A DNA stretch of 64,000 nt from Diphasiastrum complanatum. Its lineage: Eukaryota; Streptophyta; Lycopodiopsida; Lycopodiales; Lycopodiaceae. The notes under the pieces were generated by a model. That model had not been told where the DNA came from. It worked only from the letters and a program-made list of their open reading frames with translations, and ran no database searches. The DNA lies in assembly GCA_029204225.1 (NCBI GenBank), contig CM055113.1, positions 16,435,745-16,499,744 of the forward strand, written 5' to 3'. Position 1 is the stretch's first letter, and every line of letters begins with the position of its first letter. A program made the position numbers and the translations under genes. Shown here one piece after another: positions 46,746 to 58,190 of the stretch.

Positions 46746-47762
46746 TTAGTATAATAACATCATCTGAAGTACCATCATCAATAGGAGTGGCTGCAGCCTT
46801 GTCCTCGCCAATATGCTCAGGATCATTTCTTGTCTAAATCTGTACATCTGGGCTGATGTGTATTCAGGAAGTGTAAACTGCAAGATACAATATTCACATA
46901 TTAGCTACAATTAGAAAATTTACAAAATAGAAAAAATAATCACCATTCCAAAACCAAAAATAAACAAAATAAATTACCCTTGAAATATGATGAACCACTC
47001 AAAAAATAACTTTGCATTATAGAAAGTGTACCACCCACAGCTGAATGAATCATTTTGCTAGGGTGACTGCAAAAAGTTCAGCACACAAGACATCAATGAA
47101 GGGAAACCAAACAATGAATAGAATACATTAGAATGTTGATTTCAAAATGTTGATGAGAAGCACATAGTTTACCTCCAGCAGACTGACGATTCACCATTCA
47201 ATTGTTTGGGGATTCTCTGCCGGAATATATTTACATATAATCGCAAAGATTTAGTCAATATCCTTATGCGTGTTCCTAGCCGAATTCATCTTTACACAAA
47301 AATGTTTAATTAAATTATCTAAAAATCTCCTTATAGAGATCGGGTTTAAACTCCAATGCTCACTGCAAAATAAAATAGAGAGTCCATTAGCTGCAATTTT
47401 GAGAAATATTTCCAATGATGAAGCTATAAACAACAAGAAGCATTTAAATTGTCTTACTTGGTATGATAAGGCACAAGCAAGTATTTTGTAACTGGTGTGC
47501 ATTCACTAAACATACACTATGACAAGGTGTTGTTGTCTCCTTAATTGCCTGAAAGAAAAAAATTGCTTAGCACCAAAATTTTTCTGCATGAATCCCTTGC
47601 AATGTCAAATTGCAAGAGTGTGACCCCAGACTCTAACACATGATCAGTGATAGAAGCCCGTCTGTTTTTCAGATCCAAGCAATCAATAATCCTATAATTT
47701 ATACTGAAATGAAGTTTCTCTAATCTAAAACAAAATGGAACTCCAATTCTATCTAACAACAT
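46746..47762 (-). pseudogene. Ulp1-like (C48) cysteine protease, copy 2
   Basis: Exons on the minus strand: about 47762-47560 (LEKLHFSINYRIIDCLDLKN, then ESGVTLLQFDIARDS), 47546-47458, 47362-47173, 47066-46978 and 46877 to about 46746. Splicing joins VTKYLLVPYHT with NEHWSL exactly in frame (ACCAA^GTAAG, CAG^TGAGCATTGG), which gives the catalytic His-Trp. The Asp position is again Asn (VKMNS). The active-site exon reads SP, a stop, then QNDSFSCGWYTFYNAKLFFE, keeping Gln/Cys-type SCG. The last exon reads FTLPEYTSAQMYRFRQEM and, after a shift, an acidic end (PIDDGTSDDVIILNKD). In-frame stops at three places make it a pseudogene. Intron positions match copy 1. Confidence 0.65.
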
Positions 47763-48230
47763 CTAATATGTCACTCTCAAATTTAAGATACTCATTCGAA
47801 TCTATATATGTATAAAAATTTGTACGAAGAGGAGGAGGTTTTTCAAAACAAAACAAAGTACTTATCTGTTATTATATTATATACTCTGTACCATCAATCC
47901 ATTGATTTTGCTTTTTTTGTATGATTCAAAATTAGAGATGGCGCTCATATTTTCATTCCAATGTGACAATGGTGCTCATATTTGGAGATGGCGCTCATAT
48001 TTTCATTCTACTGGAAGGAATGTATATTCATACATTTTTCTTTTTTCTCTAATTCGAATTTGGGGATGGAGGTCATATTCTAGATCCAACGAGAAGATTG
48101 CCCTCTTCGTAGCCAATAGAGGGAATGTATTTTTGAATTTAGACAAGTTAGACTGTGAACGATTTAGAGTTGTTAACTGTGACTTTAGACACTATGGTTA
48201 GATCATTGGGAGTTGGGGAGGCCTCGGGAT
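47763..48230. other. Unassigned stretch with short repeated phrase
   Basis: GAGATGGCGCTCATATTTTC and related wording recur at about 47933, 47970 and (as GGATGGAGGTCATATTCTAG) 48062, a degenerate ~40-90 bp repeat. No gene recognised. Confidence 0.4.
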
Positions 48231-48931
48231 TGTGAAAGTACTATACTTTAGGACCATAAACGGATCTACAAAAGATCCACCAGAGTGGTTGGATGCTTGT
48301 TTAATAATCTATCAAAAAACTAGACACAAAAAAGTTGATCTAGATTGGCAATTTGACAAACAACAAGCATTAACAATTAAAAGCATTGATCAACATTGAA
48401 ATCTGAGCCCACACGTGTGTACTACAGGCTGTAGTACTGCCTTCAAGCTGAGAAACAAGTAGAAATTGATTTGGTTGCATTTGGATCACAAAAACTTAAT
48501 GTACATAGTGAACTAGCTTGAGATTGCCAATGAGCTCCAAAAATTTTCTATCTCCTCACTTTGAGAGCTTGGAATACATAGCAAATTCGACTTCCTTCTT
48601 CAAGTTAGGTGGATTTCCAGCATGTAATAAGGAAGTTACTCACTCTTCTTGTCCTAAAATGAAACCCTAGTCTATTTCCTAGAGTTATGCTTGGTAGGTA
48701 GCTAGTTGGTCAAATTTTCACCTTAAACTTAGGTGTAGGTCCTATAAAATAGGGATGACCACCAAATAGACATGACCAACTCTCTTGATTTGACATAACC
48801 TACATTAGGAGTGGATTTCCATGTGGCATCTTGGCCTCGCATGTGTGGAATCCACTTATGTACAAAATTTACATTATACTACATAGTTTTTTATTCAAGC
48901 TAGATTTGCCAATTTTTGGCAATTCTTCACA
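48231..48931 (-). repeat. Solo LTR of CP6-type Copia
   Basis: 701-bp copy with both termini (TGTGAAAGTAC on the left, ATTCTTCACA on the right), homologous to the LTRs at 56813 and 59914. It is the only full-length copy of the three. No primer-binding site or polypurine tract adjoins it, and the 5-bp flanks (GGGAT, AGGAG) do not match. Confidence 0.85.
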
Positions 48932-49003
48932 AGGAGTGGTGGGGGCAAGCAAATAACGATGATGGACATGTAATTTCTGATAATAAATTTCAGTGTTCTT
49001 CTA

Positions 49004-50576
49004 TCAGTTGGATAGTTTCGCCAACATCTCTGCATTTGATCTCGAGCGCCTATCTTTTATGTACCTGCATAAATTTAACACATAGCATGTTACATTTAGT
49101 ATAAAGATTATACGAGAAATTTTTGAAAGAAACTCTTTATAAAGAATAGAGTGTTTACAGTTACTTACGAGTTTACCATTGGAAATGAATCTGAAGTCTG
49201 ATGGTATATCATCTTGTAGGAGCAACAGTTCCTGCCTAATGTAATTTAGGCTCCAATCTTCTTCCACGTCACCACATCTCAAAAGTGTATCATTGTATAT
49301 TTTTTCGTTTAGAATGTCCACGTTGCATTCCAAATCTAGGTTAATAATTTGACTTAGAATAAGGTATTTTATGCTTTTGGCACGTGTGACATCCCACATC
49401 ATGGCCTCAAAGCCATTTAGAAGTGGAATTTATGCAAACTAGCTTGTGTAAATTTAACACTCCTCCTCACAACTGGTTTGAAGATAACATAGACTTGCTT
49501 ATCAACCCTAGGGATGATCTTAACTTCACAAATGCAGCTCTTTGAAGTGGTTTAGTGATGATGTCAGCAACACATTCACTACTTGCCACATGCTCCAAAG
49601 ATATTTTCTTAGATTGCATCTTTTCTCTCACAAAATGATGAGAGATCTCAATATGTTTTGACCTTGCATGTAAGATTGGATTGGTTGCAAGGTGTTGGGA
49701 TGAAATGTTGTCATTGTAGAGAGTTGATGTGGCCAAGTCTCTTATGTCATAGAACATGGTTGGATAGCTTGGCCTCCTCGGCTAGCATCACAACATTAGC
49801 ATCCACATAGGCATCTAGCTTGAACAATCTTCCAAACCTTATGCCTCTAGCAATGATCTTGCGACCCTTTTTATGTTACATGCATTTGTGGTGAACTCCA
49901 CAATAAAACTATTGCCAAAGCAATTGTCCTACACTAAGCAAATTCTTAGTGATACTAGGAATGTAAAGTACTCCATCAATCTTGATCTTCCTTGAAGATC
50001 CCAAGCATAAAGGTATTGGACAGTTCTACCTCTATATTACAACTGTCCAATATTAGTGTGTACTATATCTAACAGACCTGCAAGAGATCCACTTGGCTCC
50101 CATTAGATGGATATAAATCTGCAAGAGAAAAATGATCAGATTGGCAAGTTTAGTAATAGATGATAATGAATGACAAAAATCAAAGTATTGTAATATATCA
50201 ATACTCACTGTTGTTTTTTTTGTGATCCTGACAGTTGAATCCTTGCACATTTATCTCTGAATGCATATATACATGTTGGACTAAAATTTCGATAATAGAT
50301 TTTTCTCCTGATGATGTTCTGAAATCCAAAATTCTGGCCTTCCAATAAGATCAAAATGATAGTTTTGTCTCTTTGCTTTTTTAAAATGTTCCTTTTAATG
50401 ATGGATGCATCAGAGCCCAAGAGTTTTTTGAATGTTTTCTTATCCATTGTCATCTTTCTCATTGAAGAGAAGCACAAAGTCGATTGAGGAGCACAACTTC
50501 CTTGACGGCGCCATTTGTTATGTGCAGGCAAAAATTTGAAACACTGAACTTTGAATCTAAAGATATGTGTAGACAA
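49004..50576 (-). pseudogene. Unrecognised gene family 'A', copy 3, split by Copia
   Basis: Minus strand. Block a (about 50350-50215) in its conserved frame reads SYWKARILDFRTSSGEKSII, then EILVQHVYMHSEINVQ. After an intron with acceptor CTTGCAG, block b (about 50122-50041) reads LYPSN and, one frameshift later, SLAGLLDIVHTNIGQL. Block c is absent. Block d (about 49290-49170) reads VEEDWSLNYIRQELLLLQDD, IPSDFRFISNGKL, ending at a splice-like GTAAGT. A truncated Copia (CP5) occupies the gap between blocks b and d, about 49370-50040. The upstream frame (50576-50400) includes KKTFKKLLGSDASIIKRNIL, so this copy may hold more of the N-terminal region. Confidence 0.5.
49370..50040 (-). pseudogene. 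Copia protease fused to RNase H tail (CP5)
   Basis: Minus strand: DGVLYIPSITKNLLSVGQLL (GAG-pre-integrase/protease end, about 49995-49935) and FGRLFKLDAYVDANVVM run directly into the RNase H C-terminus: NPILHARSKHIEISHHFVRE and ECVADIITKPLQRAAFVKLR. A polypurine tract (GTGAGGAGGAG) and LTR start (TGTTAAATTTACACAAG, about 49457) follow. Integrase, RT and most of RNase H are absent. The LTR is cut off at about 49370, where family A copy 3 resumes. Confidence 0.85.
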
Positions 50577-51200
50577 AAAGCCATGAATCTAAAAATATGT
50601 GTAGGCAAAAATTTGAAACACTAAACTATTTGGCACTATGTGTTAACTCTAGTTAACGTTGTAAACCATGATTTGACAAGTCATATTTATTTTCAATATT
50701 TTTTTGGCCTCTTCGAGCAGTGATGAGTTGGAAGGGCAAGCCTCAACATCCAATAGCATTTCCACATGCTGCCCGACGAAACAGTTAAGTTTTTATTCTA
50801 TTTATATTTGAGAAATGCTATGTTACGTAGAAGCTTGATATCAAGCTTTATATTGGTCCACATGGCTACAAAAATAAGAAATAATAATAAAAAGACATCT
50901 TTTTCAAAGGCCCTCGTCGGGCTCTAAGTTTCTCTAATACTTCAAAAACCGAGATTGAGGTCATCTCTTATCAATTGGATTAAAATAACAAGTTTTTGTG
51001 TTTCCTTCTTTTTCATGATACTCAATTTGTGGAGTCAATCACAAAGAATAGTTTTCAATCATTCAATAGGAAGGTAGCTCAACTCATCAAACAAGTAATT
51101 TCACCCATAAGATACCCTAAAAGTAAATATTTTCGAATGATATTGATCATTTGGGACTTGCACTACCAAGTAGACTACACAGTTTGGTACTTGCATTGTC
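50577..51200. other. Unassigned stretch
   Basis: No gene or element boundary recognised. Confidence 0.35.
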
Positions 51201-51672
51201 ACACATATTGTTTGTTGGATTTACACAAGAAGGGTTAAATGGTTGTAAAAGATTCACATGATACAACGGCTCATGGTATGGCATCCAAGCCTTTATTGTG
51301 ATATTACTAATGAGCATGATGTGAAATTCTTTTATAGTTGTAACACCAAAATTTCTCATCAAGAGCAAGAATTAGTGTAAAACTTAAAACACATGTTTAA
51401 TTACGCTTTTTCTAAACAGCTTCCATATGGTTTATCACACATATTGTTTGTTGGATTTACTCAAGAAGGTTAAATGGTTGTAAAAGATTCACATGATACA
51501 ACGGCTCATGGTATGGCATCCAAGCCTTTATTGTGATATTGCTAATGAGCATGATGTGAAATTCTTTTATAGCTGTAACACCAAAATTTCTCATCAAGAG
51601 CAAGAATTAGTGTAAAATTTAAAACACGGATTTAATTACGCTTTTTCTAAACAACTTCCATATGGTTTATCC
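51201..51672. repeat. Tandem duplication, 236-bp unit
   Basis: ACACATATTGTTTGTTGGAT begins at 51201 and again at 51437. The two units are nearly identical through TTACGCTTTTTCTAAAC and TTCCATATGGTTTATC. The low divergence suggests a recent duplication of gypsy-derived sequence; gypsy RT follows directly. Confidence 0.9.
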
Positions 51673-53490
51673 ATGGACCGTACAATAGACTTGGTACCCA
51701 ATAGCCATCCCATTCTCCAACAAGCATATCAGTTTAGTCAGAGGAAGAGGGATAAGTGGCCATGCAATTGAGGGGTACCTTAGAATGGGACATACTATGC
51801 CAAGTAAATTACCTTGGGAAACATCCGTTCTTATCAAAGATAAGGAAAATGGGGGATTTTGTTGTGTGTGGATTACAAAGGCCTAAATAAAGTTACCATT
51901 AAAAATGAATACCCCCTTTTTAGAATGGATAATCTCATAGATCAGTTAAGTGGAGAGCAATTCTTCATGAAATTGGATCTTTGAACAAAATATCATCGTG
52001 GATGGATACATCCAGATGATGTGTCCAAGATTGGTTATAATACACGATTTGGCCATTACAAGTTGTCTTACCTCTTGATTTTGGCTATTTTCCAAGAAAT
52101 GATGAACGATCTCTTTCGTCCTTTTTGGGAAGATTTATCAACAATCCACGTGTCAAAAAAATTGCTAAAATGGTTCTTGAGACTGAGGCCTATTGCGAAA
52201 AATGAGTCCCAGTTGTGAAACTTGTCAAATATGACTGATGGAGAGCCATTATGTGGAACTGACACATGAATCTTTGGACAACTCTGCTAGATATATCAGA
52301 CTTGAATGCTAAAACAGCGTGCATAGCATCTCCGTACTGTCTTAAAAAATTTAAGACAAGAAAAGCTTTCTACTAAAGAATCTAATTGCGAATTTTTTAG
52401 AAAAGAACTATTTTACCTTGGTCATAAAATTACCACCGATGGGATCGATATTGACAAGGAAAAGACGGTAGTTGAATGGCCTATTTTTTAAACCATGCAA
52501 AAACTCAAGTGATTTTTGGGATTTACAATCTTCTTTCAAAAGTTTGTTGAGAAATATTCAAAGATTCAACACCCCACTTAATCAAGTATTGAAAGGGGAT
52601 GAAAAGCTGGAAAGGTAGGCCCAATCCTCCAATAAAATGGAACAAGAAATTAGATGAGAGTTTTCTTAATCTCAAGCTTCTAAATATCTCAACTCCTATT
52701 TTGAGAACAGCAGCTCCAAATATCACTTTCATCATCAACACCAACACAAGTGATACGACTATTGTGGTGATCCATGTTCTGAAGTCATGGAGACATTACG
52801 CGTATGTTAATAAATTTACGTGAATACGGATCATCAACCTTTGAAATACTTTTGTAATCAAAGTGATCTGAGAGGTCATAAAGATCGATGGGCAGAACTC
52901 ATACAAGAATCTGACTTTGAAGTGCGTTATACTAAAGGAATCACTAATCGAGTGGGGGGTTGCATTTCATTGAATCAGTGAAGTGGACAAATTCTCCTTC
53001 ACCAAAATTAGCACAAATTTATTTTCCTTGAGGGGTCTTTTTGAAAAAGACCTACATTTTGGACCAATTTGCTGGAGAAGTTATGCAGATTCACCAAGTG
53101 AGATTGAGATACAAGGTGGTCAATCCAGGGGAAAGGTTAGATGAGGCATTGATGACTTTTCTGTCTGCAATGGATTTTTGTTCATGAAAGGAAGATATAC
53201 GTGCCCAATATAGATGCAATTAAAAAGAAAATTCTTTACAAATGTCATGACTCAGCTTGTGCGGGGCATCCAAACATACATCATCATATACGTTAGATTT
53301 AGTACATAGGAATTTTTATTAGCCAAAACTCAAATCCTTTGTAAAATCTTATGCGATTGTGTCCAATGTCAAGTTAATAAGATGAAACGTCCTAAAATAG
53401 GTGATCTCTTGCATCCATTGAATATTCCAGATAAAAAATGGGACAATATTTCAATGGACTTCGTGGTTGGGTTATGAAGAACAAATAATC
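51660..53490 (+). pseudogene. Ty3/gypsy RT-RNaseH-integrase relic
   Basis: Broken plus-strand pol. The protease-RT linker reads LPYGLSMDRTIDLVPNSHPI. RT blocks are [20 protein letters not shown] at about 51860-51920, [12 protein letters not shown] at about 51940 and YNTRFGHYKLSYLLILAIFQ at 52030. RNase H pieces lie at 52610-52960 (RPNPPIKWNKKLDESFLNLK, VNTDHQPLKYFCNQSDLRGH). The integrase zinc and core region follows to 53490 with many stops. The catalytic YLDD region is scrambled (about 52140-52200). No LTR is identifiable. Confidence 0.8.
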
Positions 53491-53523
53491 AAAATAATGA
53501 TCCTTAAGCTTATTGACAAGTTT

Positions 53524-53830
53524 CAACGAAGTGTAACCAAAGGTTTAAACAAAAAGCAGTACACTTCAAAGGAAACCTCGTTAATGAAAGTTAAGCATCA
53601 ACGAGTAATAAATTCATGATCTTCATACCCGTTAGTAGCAACAACCATATTGAGGGGATGAGAAGACTGTTCACACGATTTTGCCATTGTTAACATTAAG
53701 AGTGTTGTACAAAGTTTGATCAAAAGAACTCAAGACAGTTCATTCATTGTGATCTTAGTGACAAAAACAAACAAGTAAATCGAGAGCATTTCTTAATTAG
53801 ATGTGTGTGTGAGTGTGTGTGTGTTATCCC
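53524..53830 (+). repeat. Large repeat block R1 (direct copy at 63588-63912)
   Basis: From AACCAAAGGTTTAAACAAAA through GTAGCAACAACCATATTGAG to CTTAATTAGATGTGTGTGTG, this stretch matches 63588-63912 in the same orientation with small indels. Confidence 0.85.
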
Positions 53831-53852
53831 GCCAACCGTCCCACAAAACAAG

Positions 53853-53894
53853 ATAACCACACTAGGCGATGCAACAGGTACCTAGTGTGGTTAT
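53853..53894. other. Perfect 14-bp inverted repeat
   Basis: ATAACCACACTAGG (53853-53866) and CCTAGTGTGGTTAT (53881-53894) form a 14-bp stem with a 14-nt loop. It lies between repeat blocks R1 and R2. Confidence 0.85.
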
Positions 53895-54239
53895 ACCTGC
53901 TGCACACCTGAAACAACATAGGATGCTGAAATAAGAACCACGTGAAGGCAATCATCTCAGGGGATAAGTTTCAAATATAAGTCTCCCTATGGAAGATTTT
54001 TTTGATGACAAGTATTCCCATTCAGGAATGTCTACAGATACTTGCATTTTCTCAAGACCAAATATCAAGTATATCTTGAGAATTTTTAAGATAAACAATC
54101 AAGATATGAAAATAGTTTATCCAAGCCTATTTTCGAACTAGTCTACAATACTTGCCAAATTTCACACAAGTCTAGAAGTAACATAACTGCATGGAAAAGT
54201 CTTATAATCATAATGTAAGCAAGCCGTATGGTTATAAAA

Positions 54240-54900
54240 CCAAGTAATTTCTAATATAAATGGTATGATGGGTTTAGTTATATGACTTGGATTAGACCTG
54301 TTTGTTAGAGTCTATATATACTTATTTGTGGACGGCAATGCCTTGACAATTTGAAATTGACAGTGCAATAAATATTTCTCTAACTTGTTACTTAGGTTAA
54401 GGGATGGTGTTTTGATAAGCATTTTGAAAAGGGTAATGGCAGATAGTTTTTAACTGTACTTTAAAAGTAGTCTGCACGTAATTGTCTACTTTAGTTGTAC
54501 TTTTGTAATTGTTGAGTTTCAAGCACTGATTATACATTGTTAACCTTATAATTTTGTAACTTTGAGTAGAGCTAAAATAATGTTCGAATTTTTACTCATA
54601 ATATGGACAAAATTAGAGTCACCTAACTTGGCAATGACTACTTGTTGCGACATGGATAACAACTGAAAATATGTGTAGACACATGTAGTTCCACAATAAT
54701 GTCTGTGTTCGAACACGGTTGTTGTTGTGGATGGATGCAGGTGAGCATATTCTCCTCAACTCGGAGCTTTTGCTGGTTGTTAGGTTTGGTCAATATGATA
54801 TGTTTGACTGTGATGACTTAATACGAATTTGATTTACTTTAAGATTCGTATGTTTGGTATTGTGGTGATAATGTGCAGTTTTGTTTAGATTTGTTAGGTT
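54240..54900 (-). repeat. Large repeat block R2 (inverted copy at 62240-63585)
   Basis: On the minus strand this matches 63585-63010 and, beyond the Helitron, 62810-62750: for example AACCTAACAACCAGCAAAAG, CATCCATCCACAACAACAAC and TTGTCAAGGCATTACCGTCC. It ends at the CA/GA microsatellite. Confidence 0.85.
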
Positions 54901-54904
54901 CAAT

Positions 54905-55073
<169 letters not shown>

Positions 55074-55074
55074 C

Positions 55075-56690
55075 TTATATTACTAAGCATAGTTGGCATA
55101 TGTTTCATCCTTTCAAACATATTCTAACAATACTTGTCGTGGTTTTCTTAGAGTTATGCATGGTTTTGGATTTAAATGTTGTATTAATATATGTACATTT
55201 GGTTAGTGTCCCTTCTCTACTACACATGCGTTTATTGTAATTATCAATTAAAATGATCCTAGAACTATATGAATTGGCCTTTTTTAATAACCCAAATTCC
55301 TCGGGGCTATTGCTCAGTCTTTAATTGGTGCAAGATTTGGCATAGAACTAGACAAGTTTAAGACCAACTGATAGGCTTGCATGGCTCAAATGCAAAATTT
55401 GTGGATGTTGAAGAGAAGTTCCAATAAGAGTTTGAGAATGCCTTTTGCAAATAATGAGAAAGTTTTATGACGTTCATGGTTTTGAGCATACTTCAGCCGT
55501 AAAATATTTGCTAAGGAGCCAAGGTTTGATGGTATAACTCCAAGTAGTTTTAAAAGAATTGCCTTATCTCGATTGAGAGATTTTTCATCAAGATGTGGAT
55601 CTGGTAATACAAAAATACCATTTACCACAGCTGGCTAGGGTTTCACCATTTAAACCCAATGAAGTGCCCTGCAAACATTTTCTTATATTTGATAATATGA
55701 CTTAGCTATTGGGCAATTATGTTATGCTTGCATCTACATGTGGATAACTCTAGGTGACATAGATGGTGAACCTAAGAAAAAGAGAAAACTCCAAGAAATT
55801 GACTATGGATGAGCTTTATGTAATTGACATACCACTCTAGAATTCTAACGTTCTATGTGATGGACCATTTTGGACCTTCCAAATGCACCTTGGCTTTTGG
55901 TAAATTTTCTAGAGAAGAAATTTGATAGAGAATGCTTAGAAAAAGGTATAAGAGAACCTTGATTGAATATCTTGAAGCCATACATAAAATGCAATTGTGA
56001 AAGAAAAATTAAACAATTTTGATAGCCAAATATTATCGTATGGCTATGCAATATGCTGGATATTGGATAGCTTGATCTGGCTCATTGTCGATGAAAGCCT
56101 AGAATTAAAATTGTTCAACTTCTTGACTTGGTTATCATTGTCATCCAAACCTATCAGGAAAACTTCCATTGTCTACAATTTATGGGTTCTCTAGTACTTG
56201 GTTGGAAAATGACTAAATTTTCTAGAAACAAACATCAAAACCTCTTGCTTTATTAAAATATTTGAAGATCATCCAATTAATTTAAATCCTCAAATGTTTA
56301 TGGACAACCAACATGGGAAGGCGTTTGTCTAACAAAGGAAGGTGGGGAAGAGTAGATGCTAATGGTATACAAAGATTGTCTCATTCTTTTGTACATTTCC
56401 TTTTTCTGGAATGAGTATTGCTCCCCCAAGTTCTTTGTACTTCTATAGTTGATGCTTGAACTGGGCTCACCCATCTAGATTTGATTCTCTTTGATCCCAC
56501 AAAGCATCATTTCCACATCTTGATGATGAAATGTCATTCATGCTCATCCTCTACATGCATCCAGAAGAGTGTATTCTTAATAGCGACCAAAAGATTCATG
56601 TTGATTCTCTACATGCATTTGGAACATCATATCCTTAATAGCGAGTCATAGCAGCCAAGGGATTCAAGCTCTGCATATGAAAAAGCGATT
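55075..56690. other. Unassigned stretch
   Basis: No gene or complete element recognised. The minus frame at 55386-55628 and others show no motif. Confidence 0.35.
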
Positions 56691-56812
56691 TTTTAATGGA
56701 GGTCAAAAGTGTGGAAGAGTGACCAAGGGGATTCATTGCTTCTCCATATGCATATGAAAAAGCGATTTTTTAATAGAGGTCAAAAGTGTGGAAGAGTGAC
56801 CAAGGGGATTCA
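56690..56812. repeat. Tandem repeat at Copia insertion site
   Basis: CGATTTTTTAATGGAGGTCA, AAAGTGTGGAAGAGTGACCA and AGGGGATTCA occur twice in tandem. CP6 inserted in the second copy's GGGGATTCA. Confidence 0.85.
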
Positions 56813-57420
56813 TGCGAAAGTACTGTACTTTAGGACCATAAATGGATTACAAAAGATCCACAAGAGTGATTGGATGCTTGCTTAACAATTTATCAAAAAA
56901 CTAGACACAAAAAAGTTGATCTAGATTGGCAATTGGACAAACAACAAGCATTAACAATCAAAAGCATTGATCAACATTGAAATCCGAGCCCACACGTGTG
57001 TACTACAGGCTGTAGTATGGCCTTCAACCTGAGAAACAAGTAGAAATTGATTTGGGTTCATTTGGATCACAAAAACTCAATGTACATAGTGAACTAGCTT
57101 GAGATTGCCAATGAGCTCCAAAAATTTTCTATCTTTTCACTATGGAGAGAGGGAATACATAGCAAATTCGACTTCCTTCTTCAAGTTAGGTGGATTTCCA
57201 ACATGTAATAAGGAAGTTAACTCAGTCTCCTTGACCTAAAAGGAAACCCTAGTCTATTTCCTAGAGTCATGCTTGGTAGATAGCTAGTTGGTCAAATTTT
57301 CACCTTAAATTTAGGTGTAGGTCCTATAAAGTAGGGATGACCACCAAATAGACATGACCAACTCTATTGACTTGACCTAACCTACATTAGGATGGGTTTT
57401 ACATGTGGCATCATGGCCCC
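56813..57420 (-). repeat. CP6 3' LTR (start of U3 missing)
   Basis: Matches the solo LTR at 48231-48931 from its outer end to about 57420. The inner ~110 bp, including the expected ATTCTTCACA terminus, are gone and replaced by non-LTR sequence. Starts TGCGAAAGTAC, a mutated terminus. Confidence 0.85.
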
Positions 57421-57499
57421 ATGACTCTATTCAAACTATTACAAAAATAGTTATCCAATGAAATTGCTTTATCAACAACAAATGTAGATTTCAAAGCAA

Positions 57500-57896
57500 C
57501 CTATTTCATTATCTTGTCATACAAAGTAATAAATACCATGAATCTTAAAGGTAAGAAACAAGTCACCTCATGTCCACTACTGCTTTCCAAAAAGTATTCA
57601 AAGATAGTAGACTCTCCAATGCTCACCACCCTTGCAAGATGCACACTTGAATGGACAATTTGCATGCAATTTGATGACTCGGCCATTGTCATTGAGGACT
57701 CCCTTGGAAATCTCATGCTTTGAAGCTGATCCTCAAGATATTCCTCCTTTTGATGCTTCTCCTCAATGCAAGCAAGATCACACTTTGCCAAGATCTCCTC
57801 TTGAGTGATCTCCTCCTTTGCCAAGCACATTCTTTCAAAAGCAACACTAGCTTCCAACTTAAACAATCTTCCATGTTGAAATCCTTTGCAATGCAA
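57500..57896 (-). pseudogene. CP6 linker frame after protease
   Basis: 131-residue frame beginning GFQHGRLFKLEASVAFERMC, the same position as GIRFGRLFKLDAYVDANVVM in CP5. The rest (ITQEEILAKCDLACIEEKHQ) is not a pol domain I know. It may be a family-specific insertion or sequence joined by the pol deletion. It ends near the truncated 3' LTR. Confidence 0.4.
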
Positions 57897-57899
57897 ACA

Positions 57900-58190
57900 T
57901 CATTCTTCAAGAATGAAGCAAACACCATGCTTAAAGTGGACATCCAAACCACTTTCTAAGAGTAGACCAACACTAAGCATATTCTTGGTGATTGATGGTA
58001 CATAAAGGACATTTTCTAGATCCATGCATTTTGAGGATTCTAGACACAAAGAGATGGTGCCAACACCATCTATCCTACACTCTTCATCATTTGCAGTAAA
58101 GACAAACTTTTTAGCAGCATTGAAAGAGTGTAAGGTTGAGAAAAAGTCCTTTCGCCAAGACATGTGGGAGCTAGCCCCACTGTCGATCCA
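57900..58190 (-). pseudogene. CP6 aspartic protease
   Basis: Protease of Copia type. The active site WIDSGASSHMS is encoded at about 58190-58158 (Asp-Ser-Gly-Ala codons at 58184-58173). VFTANDEECRIDGVGTISLC and LYVPSITKNMLSVGLLLESG follow, the usual flap and C-terminal blocks. It lies +1 relative to gag, so gag-pol expression would need a frameshift, or the frame is mutated. No integrase follows. Confidence 0.8.

Noticed and set aside
47173..47210. PKQLNGESSVC read as the Ulp1 active site in copy 2
   Set aside because: It is in a different frame from HWSL. The next exon (47066-46978) has a better SCGWYT block at the same exon position as in copy 1.
48231..48931. A full Copia element around the third CP6-type LTR
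   Set aside because: No primer-binding site, polypurine tract or coding sequence adjoins it, so it is a solo LTR.
37924..50576. Calling the cluster an integrated giant virus
   Set aside because: Histone-like and Ulp1-like genes occur in giant viruses, but the spliced introns, local repeated copies and lack of capsid, polymerase or packaging genes favour a transposon. Kept only as an alternative.
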